DNA from: Cellulomonas sp. C5510
GTDB taxonomy: Bacteria > Actinomycetota > Actinomycetes > Actinomycetales > Cellulomonadaceae
DNA length: 64,000 nt
Assembly (NCBI RefSeq): GCF_019797765.1
Contig: NZ_CP081862.1
Location: 3,720,001 to 3,784,000 of the forward strand
Direction: 5' to 3'
Of this stretch, positions 1-8,876 are shown one piece after another (the stretch's first letter is position 1; the number at the start of each line of letters is the position of its first letter). The position numbers were made by a program, and so were the translations under genes. Under the pieces are notes generated by a model. That model did not search any database, was not told the DNA's origin, and was given only the letters and a program-made list of their open reading frames with translations.

Positions 1-2269
1 GCATCCGCTCCGCGACCGTCCGGTCCTCGCCGGCACCGGGGGTCTCGGTTCCACCCGCGGCGGGGCCGCGGGTCGGCAGCGCCGGGCCGCGGCTGGGGAG
101 CGCGGCGGGAGCACCGCTCGGTGCGACCATCGGCGTCCAGCCGCCCGCCTCCGCGGCCACCTCGGGGGCCAGGGTCGCCTCGGCGGGCGCGGGCAGCACC
201 ACGTCCTGCTCGGCGGGCGCCCCGTCGGGCGACGCGCCCGGCGTGCGTCGGCGCGGCAGGCCCGTGGGGGTCGCGCCGTCGGTCAGCGCGGCGAGGTCGA
301 CGGGCACGGCGACGGGCGGCTCCGCGACCGGCAGCGCGCCCGTCTCGGGCCCGGCGGCACGCTGCGGCCCGGCGAGCCCGCCGGCGAGCGCCGGGTCGTG
401 GGCCGTGAACAGCGCGACGGGGAACTCGACCACGGCGAGCGTGCCGGACGACGAGGTGGAGCGGGAGCGCTCCAGCCGGACCCGCGCACCGAGGCGCTGC
501 GACAGCCGGGCGACCACGTACAGGCCGAGCCGCTGGGCTCCGAGCGCCTCGGTGGGCGACGTCGACCGGATCGTGGTGTTCGCCGCGGACAGCTCGTCGG
601 GGGCCATGCCGAGGCCCTGGTCGGCGATGCGCACCACGACGTGGTCGCCCTCGACCGCCGTGGCGACCAGCACCGGCGTGCCGGGCTCCGAGAAGAGGGT
701 GGCGTTCTCGAGCAGCTCCGCGAGCAGGTGCGCCGCGGCGAGCGCGTTGAACCCGTGCATCAGCGGGTCGGCGCCGAGGTCGAGCTGCACCCGGTCGTAC
801 TGCTCGATCTCGGAGGACGCTGTGCGGACCACGTCGGACAGGGGCATCGCCTCGCGGAGGCGGCGGCCGGAGTCGATGCCGGCGAGCACGAGCAGCGACT
901 CGGCGTTGCGGCGCATGCGGGTGGCGAGGTGGTCGAGGCGGAACAGGTTCGCCAGCGTCGCCGGGTCCTCCTCCGACCGCTCGAGGGAGTCGATGAACGC
1001 CAGCTGGCGGCCGAGGAGGACCTGGTCGCGACGGGCGACGTTGACGAACATCTCGGCGATCGACCCGCGCAGGGCCGCCTGCTCGCGGGCGACCTCGATG
1101 GTGGTCGCGTTGACGTCGTTGAACGCCTGCGCGAGCCGCCCGACCTCGTCCCGCGACTCCACGGGCAGGTTCGCCAGCGTCAGGTCGGGGGTCTCGCCGG
1201 GCACCGCCACCTGCTCGACCAGGCGCGGCAGCTCCTCGCGGACCTGGCCGGCCGCGACGGTCAGGCGCCGCAGCGGGACGACGATCCCGCGGGAGACGAC
1301 CAGCGCGATGAGGATCGACAGCGCGGCGGCGACGGCCGCGATGCCGCCGGTGATGAGGGCCTGCTCCCGGGCCTGGCTCGCGATGGTGTCGGCGCGGTCG
1401 CCCGCGGCGGTGAGGACCTGCGACGCGACGGGGCGCAGCACCGCGAGCTCGGCGTTCACCAGCGAGTTCCACCGCGTGGCGTCGACCTCGGCGATCGTCG
1501 CCGGGTTCCCCGACTCCAGGGCGAGCTGCATCGCCGTCAGGTCGGCGTCGCGCGAGGCGAGCTGCAGGCCGGGCAGACGCAGGGTGTTCGTGATCGACCG
1601 CGCGTCGTCGCGCGCCTGGTCCTGCACGGCGAACAGGGACGAGAGCTCGCGCACCTGGGCGCCGTCGGCACCGTCGGTCGCGATGACCTCGGCGGCCACC
1701 GGCTGGGCGCGCAGCACCTGCTCGATCGTGTCGGCGACCGCGCCGAAGGCCGACATGCGGCTCGCCAGGGACCGCTCGGACAGCGTCTCGGCGACCGTGA
1801 CGGGCACCTGGTTGTCCGCCCGGACGATGTCGGTGTAGTTGCTGTCGACCAGCGAGGGCGGGATGGAGCCCGCGTCCACGCGGTCGCGGATCTCGATGAG
1901 GCGGGTGTGCTGGTTGCTCGCGTTCTTCACCGCGTCGGCCACGCGCGCGTCCAGCCCGGACAGGTCCACCGACCGCAGCGCGACGCCCAGCGCCGCCACG
2001 GCGTCGTCCGTCGCGGAGCGCGACACGGTGAGGTTGCCGCCGAGCGCGCTGTCGCTGGCCTGCTGCACGGACAGGGTGCGCTCCTGCTGCAGCGCCTCGG
2101 CCGCGCGGGAGTACTGCGGCAGGGTGGCCACGATGTCGCGGACGGTCGCCGCGGTCCGGGCCTCGGCGACGGACTGCGCGGCGATGTACCCCGCGGCGAG
2201 CAGCAGGACGAGCACGGGCACCGCGAGGACCGCCAGCACCTTGGCGCGGATGCCGAGCCTGCGCAGCAT
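1..2269 (-). CDS. NIT/HAMP sensor histidine kinase (CvnA-like), C-terminus beyond window
   Basis: Membrane sensor kinase. The 756 visible codons show a TM segment at about 10-31, an extracellular mostly helical region of about 270 residues resembling a nitrate/nitrite-sensing (NIT) domain, a second TM at about 302-325, HAMP, a His-containing helix (LDHLATRMRRNAESLL, about 448) and an HATPase_c domain with N-box ELLENATLFSEP and G-box DQGLGM. An Ala/Pro-rich tail runs off the left edge with no stop reached. The ATG is preceded by GGGAGG nine bases upstream. Family knowledge: this architecture is the kinase of actinobacterial 'conservons' (cvnA with a roadblock protein, a DUF742 protein and a Ras-like GTPase), which would lie to the left. 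The ligand is unknown. Confidence 0.9.
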   Translation of the reverse strand, partial: MLRRLGIRAKVLAVLAVPVLVLLLAAGYIAAQSVAEARTAATVRDIVATLPQYSRAAEALQQERTLSVQQASDSALGGNLTVSRSATDDAVAALGVALRSVDLSGLDARVADAVKNASNQHTRLIEIRDRVDAGSIPPSLVDSNYTDIVRADNQVPVTVAETLSERSLASRMSAFGAVADTIEQVLRAQPVAAEVIATDGADGAQVRELSSLFAVQDQARDDARSITNTLRLPGLQLASRDADLTAMQLALESGNPATIAEVDATRWNSLVNAELAVLRPVASQVLTAAGDRADTIASQAREQALITGGIAAVAAALSILIALVVSRGIVVPLRRLTVAAGQVREELPRLVEQVAVPGETPDLTLANLPVESRDEVGRLAQAFNDVNATTIEVAREQAALRGSIAEMFVNVARRDQVLLGRQLAFIDSLERSEEDPATLANLFRLDHLATRMRRNAESLLVLAGIDSGRRLREAMPLSDVVRTASSEIEQYDRVQLDLGADPLMHGFNALAAAHLLAELLENATLFSEPGTPVLVATAVEGDHVVVRIADQGLGMAPDELSAANTTIRSTSPTEALGAQRLGLYVVARLSQRLGARVRLERSRSTSSSGTLAVVEFPVALFTAHDPALAGGLAGPQRAAGPETGALPVAEPPVAVPVDLAALTDGATPTGLPRRRTPGASPDGAPAEQDVVLPAPAEATLAPEVAAEAGGWTPMVAPSGAPAALPSRGPALPTRGPAAGGTETPGAGEDRTVAERM

Positions 2270-2473
2270 GTCGACCTGCCTCCCGAGTCCCTGGTCGCCC
2301 GCGGGGGCCCGTGACGGCGCCCCCCGTCCGACATGCATCGGCGCGCCGAGGGGCGGACATGAGGGCTCCGGGCGGATTGCTCCCGGTCCGGGGGCGCGGG
2401 AGACGTGCCGGGGTCGCCCGGACGGGTGACCCGCTCCGCCCGGCGGGCCGGTGGCGGTCACCCGTCCCGTGCG

Positions 2474-2479
2474 TAGCCT
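2474..2479 (+). promoter_or_regulatory. -10 hexamer TAGCCT, leaderless-type
   Basis: TAGCCT ends six bases before the GTG start of the quinone oxidoreductase, so the transcript probably starts at or next to the start codon. No Shine-Dalgarno sequence lies between. Confidence 0.55.
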
Positions 2480-2485
2480 GGGCGG

Positions 2486-3469
2486 GTGCGCGTCGTGGAG
2501 GTCGTCCGTCCGGGTGGTCCGGAGCAGCTCGCGGTCGCGGACCGCCCCGACCCGGTGCCCGGCCCGGGCGAGGTGCTGGTCCGCACCGCCGCCGCGGGCG
2601 TGAACCGCGCGGACGTCCTGCAGCGGCAGGGGCACTACCCGCCGCCCGCCGGCGCGCCCGACTGGCCGGGGCTCGAGATCTCCGGCGAGGTCGCCGGTCA
2701 CGGCCCGGGCGTCGACGCCGCCGCCTGGCCGCTCGGCGCCCGGGTCGCGGCCCTGCTGCCCGGTGGCGGGTACGCGACGGCCGCGGCCGTGCCCGCCGGC
2801 CTGCTGCTGCCGGTCCCGGAGGGGATCGAGCTCGTCGACGCCGCCGGGCTGCCGGAGGCGGTGTGCACGGCCTGGTCGAACCTCGTGGACGCGGGGCGGC
2901 TGCGTGCCGGCGAGACGCTGCTCGTCCAGGGCGGCTCCGGGGGCGTCGGATCCGTCGCGGTCCAGCTCGGCGCCGCGCTGGGGGCGCACGTCGTGGCCAC
3001 CGCCGGCGGCCCCGACCGCGCTGCCCGCTGCCGGGAGCTCGGCGCCCGGACCGTCGTCGACCACCGCGCCACCGACGTGGGCCAGGCGGTGCGCGAGGCC
3101 ACCGGGGGGCACGGCGCGGACGTGGTGCTCGACGTGCTGGGGGCCGGGGGCCTCGCCACGAACCTGGGGGCGCTCGCCACGGGCGGGCGCCTGGTCGTCA
3201 TCGGCACGCAGCGCGGCACCCGCGGGGAGATCGACCTGGGCCTGCTCCTCGCCCGGCGCGCCAGCGTCATCGGCACGACCCTGCGGTCCCGCCCGGTCGC
3301 CGAGCGGGCCCGGATCGTCGCCGACGTCCGCGCGCACGCCTGGCCGCTGCTGACGGACGGCCGGTTGCGACCGGTGGTCCACGCGCGGCTGCCTCTGGAG
3401 CGGGCGGGCGACGCGCACCGCCTGCTCGACTCCGGCGAGGTGTTCGGCAAGGTCGTGCTCACCGTCTGA
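2486..3469 (+). CDS. NAD(P)H-quinone oxidoreductase (zinc-less MDR family, PIG3-like)
   Basis: 327-residue medium-chain dehydrogenase/reductase. The N-terminal GroES-like part carries the quinone-reductase signature (AAAGVNRADVLQRQGHYPPP, residues 36-55). A Rossmann domain follows with the nucleotide-binding stretch VQGGSGGVGSVAVQLG and ends in VFGKVVLTV. Structural-zinc cysteines are absent, as expected for the quinone reductase branch. It probably reduces quinones with NADPH in the cytosol. It starts with GTG directly behind a TAGCCT hexamer and is divergent from the sensor kinase. Family certain, substrate unknown. Confidence 0.9.
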   Translation: MRVVEVVRPGGPEQLAVADRPDPVPGPGEVLVRTAAAGVNRADVLQRQGHYPPPAGAPDWPGLEISGEVAGHGPGVDAAAWPLGARVAALLPGGGYATAAAVPAGLLLPVPEGIELVDAAGLPEAVCTAWSNLVDAGRLRAGETLLVQGGSGGVGSVAVQLGAALGAHVVATAGGPDRAARCRELGARTVVDHRATDVGQAVREATGGHGADVVLDVLGAGGLATNLGALATGGRLVVIGTQRGTRGEIDLGLLLARRASVIGTTLRSRPVAERARIVADVRAHAWPLLTDGRLRPVVHARLPLERAGDAHRLLDSGEVFGKVVLTV

Positions 3470-3560
3470 GGGCCGGACCGCGATCGCCCGAGCGCCCGCG
3501 CCCGTGGGTCCGGCGCGCGGGGCGCGTGCCGGGCGGGGCCACGCGCGAGAGGATGGCGGC

Positions 3561-4145
3561 ATGAGCGAGCCCAGCGTCCCCGGCCGGAACCCGCGCATCG
3601 TCGTGCTCGGCGGCGACGACCCCGGCGCGGAGCAGGCACCCGGTGCGACGGACGGCCCGTCCGGCCCGTCCGGCCCGGCGGACGACGCCACCGAGGACCC
3701 GGCCGCGGTCGTCGGCCAGCCGGCGAAGGTCATGCGGATCGGCACGATGATCAAGCAGCTGCTCGAGGAGGTGCGCAGCGCCCCGCTCGACGAGGCGGCA
3801 CGCGCGCGGCTCGCCGAGGTGCACGAGCGGTCCCTGCACGAGCTGGAGGACGGCCTGTCCCCCGAGCTCATCGACGAGCTGCACCGCATCACCCTGCCGT
3901 TCGCCGACGAGCAGACCCCGAGCGACGCGGAGCTCCGCATCGCGCAGGCCCAGCTCGTCGGCTGGCTCGAGGGTCTGTTCCACGGCATCCAGACCGCCCT
4001 GGTCGCCCAGCAGATGGCCGCGCAGGCGCAGCTCACGCAGATGCGGCGGGCCCTGCCGGGCGGGCGGCCGGTGCCGGGCGGCCCGGGCGTGCCCGGCGCG
4101 GCGGGCGGCCCCACGGGCGACCCCGGACCCGGTCAGTACCTCTAG
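3561..4145 (+). CDS. bpa: Bacterial proteasome activator Bpa (DUF2587)
   Basis: 194 residues. A disordered acidic, Gly/Pro-rich N-terminus (about 1-55) precedes a helical core (KVMRIGTMIKQLLEEVRSAPLD to QLTQMRRALPG), a Gly/Pro linker and the C-terminal tetrapeptide GQYL. In mycobacteria (Rv3780) the same GQYL end docks into the 20S proteasome and opens the gate independently of ATP. The core helices form the dodecameric ring. GAGAGG lies eight bases before the ATG. No proteasome gene is in this window, so the partner must be encoded elsewhere. Intact C-terminal motif and length close to the family (about 175-195) make the call firm. Confidence 0.95.
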   Translation: MSEPSVPGRNPRIVVLGGDDPGAEQAPGATDGPSGPSGPADDATEDPAAVVGQPAKVMRIGTMIKQLLEEVRSAPLDEAARARLAEVHERSLHELEDGLSPELIDELHRITLPFADEQTPSDAELRIAQAQLVGWLEGLFHGIQTALVAQQMAAQAQLTQMRRALPGGRPVPGGPGVPGAAGGPTGDPGPGQYL

Positions 4146-4184
4146 GCCGCCGGCCGGTCCGAGCGGCCCGAGCGGCCCGCGACG

Positions 4185-5249
4185 TCAGCCGTCCGCGCGG
4201 CCCGGGTCGCGGCGGGTCGCGGTCAGGACGATCGCCACCGACACGCACGCCAGCCCGACGACCTCCCACCCGTGCGGCCACTGCCGCAGGGCGACCGCCC
4301 CGACCACGGCCGCCGTCGCCGGGAGCATCGCGAGCAGGACCGCGAACGTCGCGGCGGTGACCCGGCGCAGCACCACCTGCTCGATCGCGTACGGCACCAC
4401 GGACGACAGCACGGCGATGCCGAGCACGGCGAGCGCCAGGCGCGCGTCGTGCAGGACGGGCGCGGAGGGCGCGGCGAGGAACGGCGCCCCGACGAGGGCG
4501 CCCGTGGTCATGCCGACGGCCAGCGAGGTGATCCCGTCGGGCCGTGCAGGCGAGGTGCCTGCCGCGGCGGCGCCGACCTCCCCGTCCGCCCCGGCGGGCC
4601 GGCGGGCGCTCCCCTGCGCCACGCGGCGCCCGAGCACGATGTAGCCCGCCCAGCACGCCGCGGCCAGGCCGATGGCGACGAGCCCGCGCAGGCTGTCCTC
4701 GCCGCCGCCGCTCAGCTCCACGCCGGCCAGCGCCACGACGCCGGCCGCGGCCACGACGATGCCGAGCCGCTCCCGCCACGTCCGCCCGGTGACGGCCGCC
4801 ACGGCGACCGGGCCGATGAACTCGATCGCCACGGCGGTGCCCAGGGGCAGCACGTCGATCGCCACGTAGAACGTCACGTTCATGGCGGCGAGCACCACCC
4901 CGAACAGCGCGGCCGCGCCGAGGTCCGCGCGGGTCCAGCGCGCGCGCCACGGCCGGCGCCACGCGAGCAGCACGAGCGCCGCGACCGCGATCCGCAGCCA
5001 CGCCACGGTGGGGGACGGGACGACGGCGAACAGCGCCACCGCCAGGGCGGCGCCGCCGTACTGCGCGAGGCCGGAGACGAGGAACAGCGCCGGCGCCGGG
5101 ACCCGGGCGAGCGCACCGCCCGGACCACCGCCGAGGCGGCCACCGCCCGCGCCGTCGCCACCCGTGCCGCCCGGGCCGGCGTCCGTCCGCGACCCCGGCG
5201 CGGCCGGCTCCCCGGGGGCCGAGGGCGTCCCCTCCGTCGTCGCGCGCAT
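4185..5249 (-). CDS. EamA/DMT-family metabolite exporter
   Basis: 354 residues with about ten hydrophobic helices forming two EamA repeats (about 55-190 and 205-345), after a 45-residue Gly/Ala/Pro-rich cytosolic leader. Stretches such as AVAIEFIGPVAVAAVTGR and GTAVAIEFIGP are typical of RhtA/threonine-homoserine exporter-like DMT proteins. The substrate cannot be read from sequence. A TAGAGT hexamer lies nine bases before the ATG, implying a near-leaderless transcript. It is convergent with bpa with only 39 bases between stop codons. Confidence 0.85.
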   Translation of the reverse strand: MRATTEGTPSAPGEPAAPGSRTDAGPGGTGGDGAGGGRLGGGPGGALARVPAPALFLVSGLAQYGGAALAVALFAVVPSPTVAWLRIAVAALVLLAWRRPWRARWTRADLGAAALFGVVLAAMNVTFYVAIDVLPLGTAVAIEFIGPVAVAAVTGRTWRERLGIVVAAAGVVALAGVELSGGGEDSLRGLVAIGLAAACWAGYIVLGRRVAQGSARRPAGADGEVGAAAAGTSPARPDGITSLAVGMTTGALVGAPFLAAPSAPVLHDARLALAVLGIAVLSSVVPYAIEQVVLRRVTAATFAVLLAMLPATAAVVGAVALRQWPHGWEVVGLACVSVAIVLTATRRDPGRADG

Positions 5250-5281
5250 CGACGTCGCACTCTACGCACCGCTCGGGCAGC

Positions 5282-5319
5282 ACGACGCCCCGGTGCGGAC
5301 GTGCGCACCGGGGCGTCGT
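5282..5319 (-). terminator. Strong intergenic hairpin after the ABC operon
   Basis: Perfect 16-bp stem (5282-5297 with 5304-5319) and a 6-base loop, four bases past the stop of the last permease gene. It lacks a long T tract, like many high-GC terminators. It separates the sugar operon from the eamA promoter. Confidence 0.7.
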
Positions 5320-5323
5320 CGCG

Positions 5324-6301
5324 TCAGCCCTTCACGGACCCCGCGAGCAGGCCGCGGACGAAGTACCGCTGCAGCGAGATGAACACGATCAGCGGCACGA
5401 CCATCGAGATGAACGCGCCGGCCGTGAGCACGTGCCAGTCGCCGCCGCGGGTGCCCGCCATCTCGGCGACCGCCACCGTCAGAGGCCGCGAGGTCGGGTT
5501 GGCGAACGTGAGGCCGACGAGCAGGTCGTTCCACACCCACAGGAACTGGAAGATGCCGAACGCCGCGATGGCCGGCACCAGGAGCGGCAGGAGCACCCGG
5601 AAGAAGATCTTCACGTGGCCCGCGCCGTCGACCCGCGCCGCCTCGACGAGCGACGACGGGATCTCCTTCATGAAGTTGTGGAGCAGGAAGATCGCCAGCG
5701 GCAGCGCGAAGATCGAGTGCGACAGCCACACCGTCCAGAACGACCCCTCGACGCCGACGCTCACGTAGTCGCGCAGCAGCGGGACGAGCGCGACCTGGAG
5801 CGGGACGATCTGCAGGGCGAACACGGCGACGAACAGGAACTCGCGACCCTTGAAGTCGATCCACGCGAACGCGTACGCCGCCAGCAGCGCGATCGTGATC
5901 GGGATGACCACGGCCGGGAGCGTGATGACGAACGAGTTGACGAAGTACGTCGCCAGGTCCGCGCCCGACCCGAACAGCGCCTGGTCGTAGTTGTCGAGCG
6001 TGAACTCGGCGTCACCGGAGAACAGCCCGCCGAACACCGTCCACCAGCCGGAGCGCCGGATGTCGAGCTCGGGCCGGAACGACGTGACGAGCAGGCCGAT
6101 CGAGGGGATCGTCCACAGGACCGCGATGAGGATCGCCGCGAACGAGGCCCAGGGCGACGACAGCTTGCCCTTGGTGGCGATGGCCCGGCGCTCGAGGCGG
6201 CTGAGCCGGCGCGAGCCGACTGACGTCGAGCCGGTTCCCGAGGCCGCCTCGTCGATGGCGGCGGCCGTGGGGACCACAGGGGGCGGGGGTGTGGACGTCA
6301 T
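5324..6301 (-). CDS. Carbohydrate ABC transporter permease, AglG/MalG type
   Basis: 325-residue inner-membrane permease with six predicted TM helices and the EAA loop that contacts the ATPase (EAARVDGAGHVKIFFRVLLPLLVPA, near residues 220-245). An N-terminal cytosolic leader of about 50 residues is Ser/Thr/Pro-rich. The ATG overlaps the stop of the upstream permease as ATGA, so the two are translationally coupled. A much longer upstream reading frame exists but only duplicates the neighbouring gene out of frame. With the other permease and the binding protein it forms a CUT1 importer, most like the alpha-glucoside AglEFG group. No ATPase is encoded here, as usual for actinobacteria using a shared MsiK. 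Confidence 0.92.
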   Translation of the reverse strand: MTSTPPPPVVPTAAAIDEAASGTGSTSVGSRRLSRLERRAIATKGKLSSPWASFAAILIAVLWTIPSIGLLVTSFRPELDIRRSGWWTVFGGLFSGDAEFTLDNYDQALFGSGADLATYFVNSFVITLPAVVIPITIALLAAYAFAWIDFKGREFLFVAVFALQIVPLQVALVPLLRDYVSVGVEGSFWTVWLSHSIFALPLAIFLLHNFMKEIPSSLVEAARVDGAGHVKIFFRVLLPLLVPAIAAFGIFQFLWVWNDLLVGLTFANPTSRPLTVAVAEMAGTRGGDWHVLTAGAFISMVVPLIVFISLQRYFVRGLLAGSVKG

Positions 6302-7287
6302 CGGATCTCCTCCGCCTTCCGCAGCTGCCGCACGTTGTAGATGACGATCGGGATCACCAGGATGAACAGGATCACCGCGAGCGCGGCGCCCAGGCCCTGG
6401 TTGTTCTGCCGGAAGGACTGCGTGTAGAACTCGTTCGCGATGACCTGGGTGTTGAACTGCCCGCCGGTCATGGTGCGCACGATGTCGAAGACCTTGAGCG
6501 TGCCGATGGCGATGGTGGTCAGCACGACGACCATCGCGGGGCGGATGGACGGCACGGTGATGTACCGGAACATCCGCATGCCGCCGAGACCGTCGAGGCG
6601 CGCGGCCTCGACGATGTCGTCCGGGATCGCCTTGATGGCCGCGGAGAGCACGGTCATCGCGAAACCGGTCTGGATCCACACCATCACGACGATGAGGAAC
6701 ATGGTGTTCCACGGCGAGTTGATGAGGAACTGCTGGGGTTCGAGGCCGATCCACACCAGCACCTGGTTCAGCAGACCCGTCTGCTTGACCCCGGGCTGGT
6801 TCGGCTTGAACTCGTAGACGAACTTCCAGATGATCGAGGCGCCCACCATCGAGATGGCCATGGGCACGAACACGAGCGCCTTGGCGAGCTTCTCGAACCG
6901 CGTCCGGTCCACCAGCACCGCGTAGACCAGACCGATGCCGGTGGACAGCAGCGGGACGAGCACGACCCACATCGCGGTGTTGACGAGGACGTTCTGGAAC
7001 TGCCCCTCGGTCAGGGCGCGCTGGTAGTTGTCGAGCCCGATGAACTCGTTGCCGCGCTTGTCGAAGAACGAGTTCCAGAACGTGATGATCGCCGGCCGCA
7101 CCAGCCCGAAGGCCAGCAGCAGCAGCGCCGGCCCGGCGAACGCCGTGGCCACCACCCAGCGCGGGATCCTCTTGGGGCGGTCCACCAGGAAGAGGATCGC
7201 GCCCATCACGACGACGAACAGGACGATGGCGAACCCCATGAGGGCGAACTTCTCGCCAGGCGTCGATGCTTGCGTCAGCCAGTCCAT
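6298..7287 (-). CDS. Carbohydrate ABC transporter permease, AglF/MalF type
   Basis: 329-residue permease with an N-terminal TM, the usual six-helix core and the EAA motif (DDIVEAARLDGLGGMRMFRYITVPSI). Sequence character matches alpha-glucoside AglF-type permeases (a charged segment between TM1 and the core, and DNYQRALTEG). The ATG is preceded by GGAGGGG (complement of cccctcc). It sits 99 bases behind the binding-protein gene, across a strong hairpin, and overlaps the next permease by four bases. Confidence 0.92.
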   Translation of the reverse strand: MDWLTQASTPGEKFALMGFAIVLFVVVMGAILFLVDRPKRIPRWVVATAFAGPALLLLAFGLVRPAIITFWNSFFDKRGNEFIGLDNYQRALTEGQFQNVLVNTAMWVVLVPLLSTGIGLVYAVLVDRTRFEKLAKALVFVPMAISMVGASIIWKFVYEFKPNQPGVKQTGLLNQVLVWIGLEPQQFLINSPWNTMFLIVVMVWIQTGFAMTVLSAAIKAIPDDIVEAARLDGLGGMRMFRYITVPSIRPAMVVVLTTIAIGTLKVFDIVRTMTGGQFNTQVIANEFYTQSFRQNNQGLGAALAVILFILVIPIVIYNVRQLRKAEEIR

Positions 7288-7309
7288 GTGCCCCTCCGAG
7301 CCACGTCGG

Positions 7310-7352
7310 CCTGCCCGGCCGGCCGGGGCGGACCCCCGGCCGGCCGAGCAGG
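7310..7352 (-). other. Intercistronic hairpin between binding-protein and permease genes
   Basis: Perfect 13-bp stem (7316-7328 with 7334-7346), 5-base loop, extended by five more pairs across one mismatch. It lies inside the operon, so it probably acts as a partial terminator or 3' stabiliser that keeps binding-protein mRNA in excess. This is inference from position. Confidence 0.6.
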
Positions 7353-7386
7353 CCGCTTGCCGATCAGGTGATGTCGACCGTGCAGG

Positions 7387-8775
7387 TCAGGACGACGGCC
7401 AGGAGGCCTCGATCGCGTCCGTGACCTCCTCGGTGGAGGAGCCCGTCAGCCAGTTGACGATGCCGGTCCAGAAGGTGCCGGCACCCACCTCGCCGGGCAT
7501 CAGGTCGGACGCGTCGAACCGGATGACGGCGTCGGGGTCGGAGAGGATCTCGGCCGACAGCTTGTCGAAGTCGGTGGCGAGGTTCTCGGTGTCGAGCCCG
7601 TTGTTGGCGCTGACCCAGCCGCCCATCGGGGTGGCCTTGGCCTTGGCGTTGGCCCAGTCCGCGGAGGACAGGTAGGTCTGGAACGCCTGGACCTCGGGAC
7701 GGTCGTTGAAGGCCGCCACGAACTCACCGCCGCCGAGCACCGGCTTGATGTCGGTCTGGTTGGTCGGCAGGTAGAACGCGTAGACGTCACCGTCCGGCGC
7801 GACCTCGGTGCCCTCCGGCCACTGCGTGGCGTAGAAGTTCGCCGCGCGGTGCATCCAGCAGGTGCCGTCGAGGATCGGGTAGCCCGCGTCCGTCCACGGG
7901 GTGGTGGCGATGGAGTCCACGCCGCCGAGGCCCGCGTTCACGTAGTCGGGGTTCTTGAGGATCTCGCCGACCGTGTCGAAGGCCTCGTTGACCTGCGGGT
8001 CGTTGAACGGGATCTCGTGCGAGTACCACTGGTCGTAGACGTCCGGGCCCGCGGTGCGGAGCATGACGTCCTCGACCCAGTCGGTGCCCGGCCAGCCGGT
8101 GGCGTCGCCGGACTCCACGCCCGCGCACCACGGCATGGCACCGGCGTCGACGATCTGCTGGGACAGGTCCATCATGTCGTCCCAGGTCTCCGGGATCTCG
8201 TACCCGGCGTCCTCGAACATCGCCGGCGAGTACCAGACGAACGACTTCGCGTTGGCGCCGAGCGGGGCCGCGTAGAACGTGCCGTCGACCGACCCGTAGT
8301 CCTTCCACGACTCGGAGAAGAACTCGTCCACGTTGGCCGCGGTCGCGTCGGGCGCCGGGACGATCGCGTCCGGGAAGTCCTGGACGATCGTCTTCAGCAG
8401 GCCGGGCTGCGGCAGGTACGCGATGTCCGGGGCGTTGCCGGCCTGGATGCGGACCAGCAGCTGGGCCTCGAACTCACGGGAGCCCTCGTACTCCACCGTG
8501 ACGCCGGTGCACTCCTCGAACGGGGTGTACGAGTCCTCCTGGGTCTTCTGCTCGGGCTCGACGATCGACGTGTAGACGGTCACCGTGGTGCCGTCGAGGT
8601 CGCCGAACTCGTCGTAGGCGGAGCAGTCGATCTCGGACGACGCGCCGGTGTCCCCGCCGCTGCCCCCCGTGCTCTCGTCGCCCGAGTCGCCCCCGGAACA
8701 TGCCGTCAGCGCGAGCGCGAACCCGAGCCCGCCGGCGACGACGACGCCTGCCCGGCGTCGACGAATCCTGGTCAT
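7387..8775 (-). CDS. Sugar ABC transporter substrate-binding lipoprotein (AglE-like)
   Basis: 462-residue extracytoplasmic solute-binding protein, CUT1 family. The signal peptide is Arg-rich (MTRIRRRR) with lipobox LTAC, so Cys about 26 is the lipidated residue, followed by a Ser/Gly/Asp linker. The start of the mature domain (GTTVTVYTSIVEPEQ) and AGNAPDIAYLPQPG are typical of alpha-glucoside-binding AglE-type proteins. The ATG at 8775 is chosen over one 30 codons upstream because GGTGGAGG precedes it and it gives a proper signal peptide. First gene of the operon, with a LacI-type operator 63 bases upstream. Confidence 0.93.
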   Translation of the reverse strand: MTRIRRRRAGVVVAGGLGFALALTACSGGDSGDESTGGSGGDTGASSEIDCSAYDEFGDLDGTTVTVYTSIVEPEQKTQEDSYTPFEECTGVTVEYEGSREFEAQLLVRIQAGNAPDIAYLPQPGLLKTIVQDFPDAIVPAPDATAANVDEFFSESWKDYGSVDGTFYAAPLGANAKSFVWYSPAMFEDAGYEIPETWDDMMDLSQQIVDAGAMPWCAGVESGDATGWPGTDWVEDVMLRTAGPDVYDQWYSHEIPFNDPQVNEAFDTVGEILKNPDYVNAGLGGVDSIATTPWTDAGYPILDGTCWMHRAANFYATQWPEGTEVAPDGDVYAFYLPTNQTDIKPVLGGGEFVAAFNDRPEVQAFQTYLSSADWANAKAKATPMGGWVSANNGLDTENLATDFDKLSAEILSDPDAVIRFDASDLMPGEVGAGTFWTGIVNWLTGSSTEEVTDAIEASWPSS

Positions 8776-8837
8776 GCTGTGCCTCCACCTCGTCGTGGTT
8801 GCCGACCGGGGCGGGTACGCCCGGTCCGTGCTCCCTA

Positions 8838-8851
8838 TGCAAGCGTTTACA
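8838..8851 (-). promoter_or_regulatory. LacI-family operator upstream of the ABC operon
   Basis: TGTAAACGCTTGCA on the minus strand is a 14-base palindrome-like site with central CG, matching the LacI/CcpA-type consensus TGNAANCGNWNNCA. It lies between the regulator gene and the binding-protein gene, where it would overlap or follow the core promoter. The adjacent LacI protein is the likely ligand-responsive repressor (inference). Confidence 0.75.
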
Positions 8852-8876
8852 TGGCCGGTGCACAACCGGTTCCGGG

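Noticed and set aside
5324..6970. 548-residue reading for the AglG-type permease
   Set aside because: The first 220 residues are an out-of-frame copy of the overlapping upstream permease gene; the ATGA overlap fixes the start at 6301.
7387..8865. Longer start for the binding protein (30 extra residues)
   Set aside because: It would remove the signal peptide from the N-terminus and crosses the operator region; GGTGGAGG supports the start at 8775.
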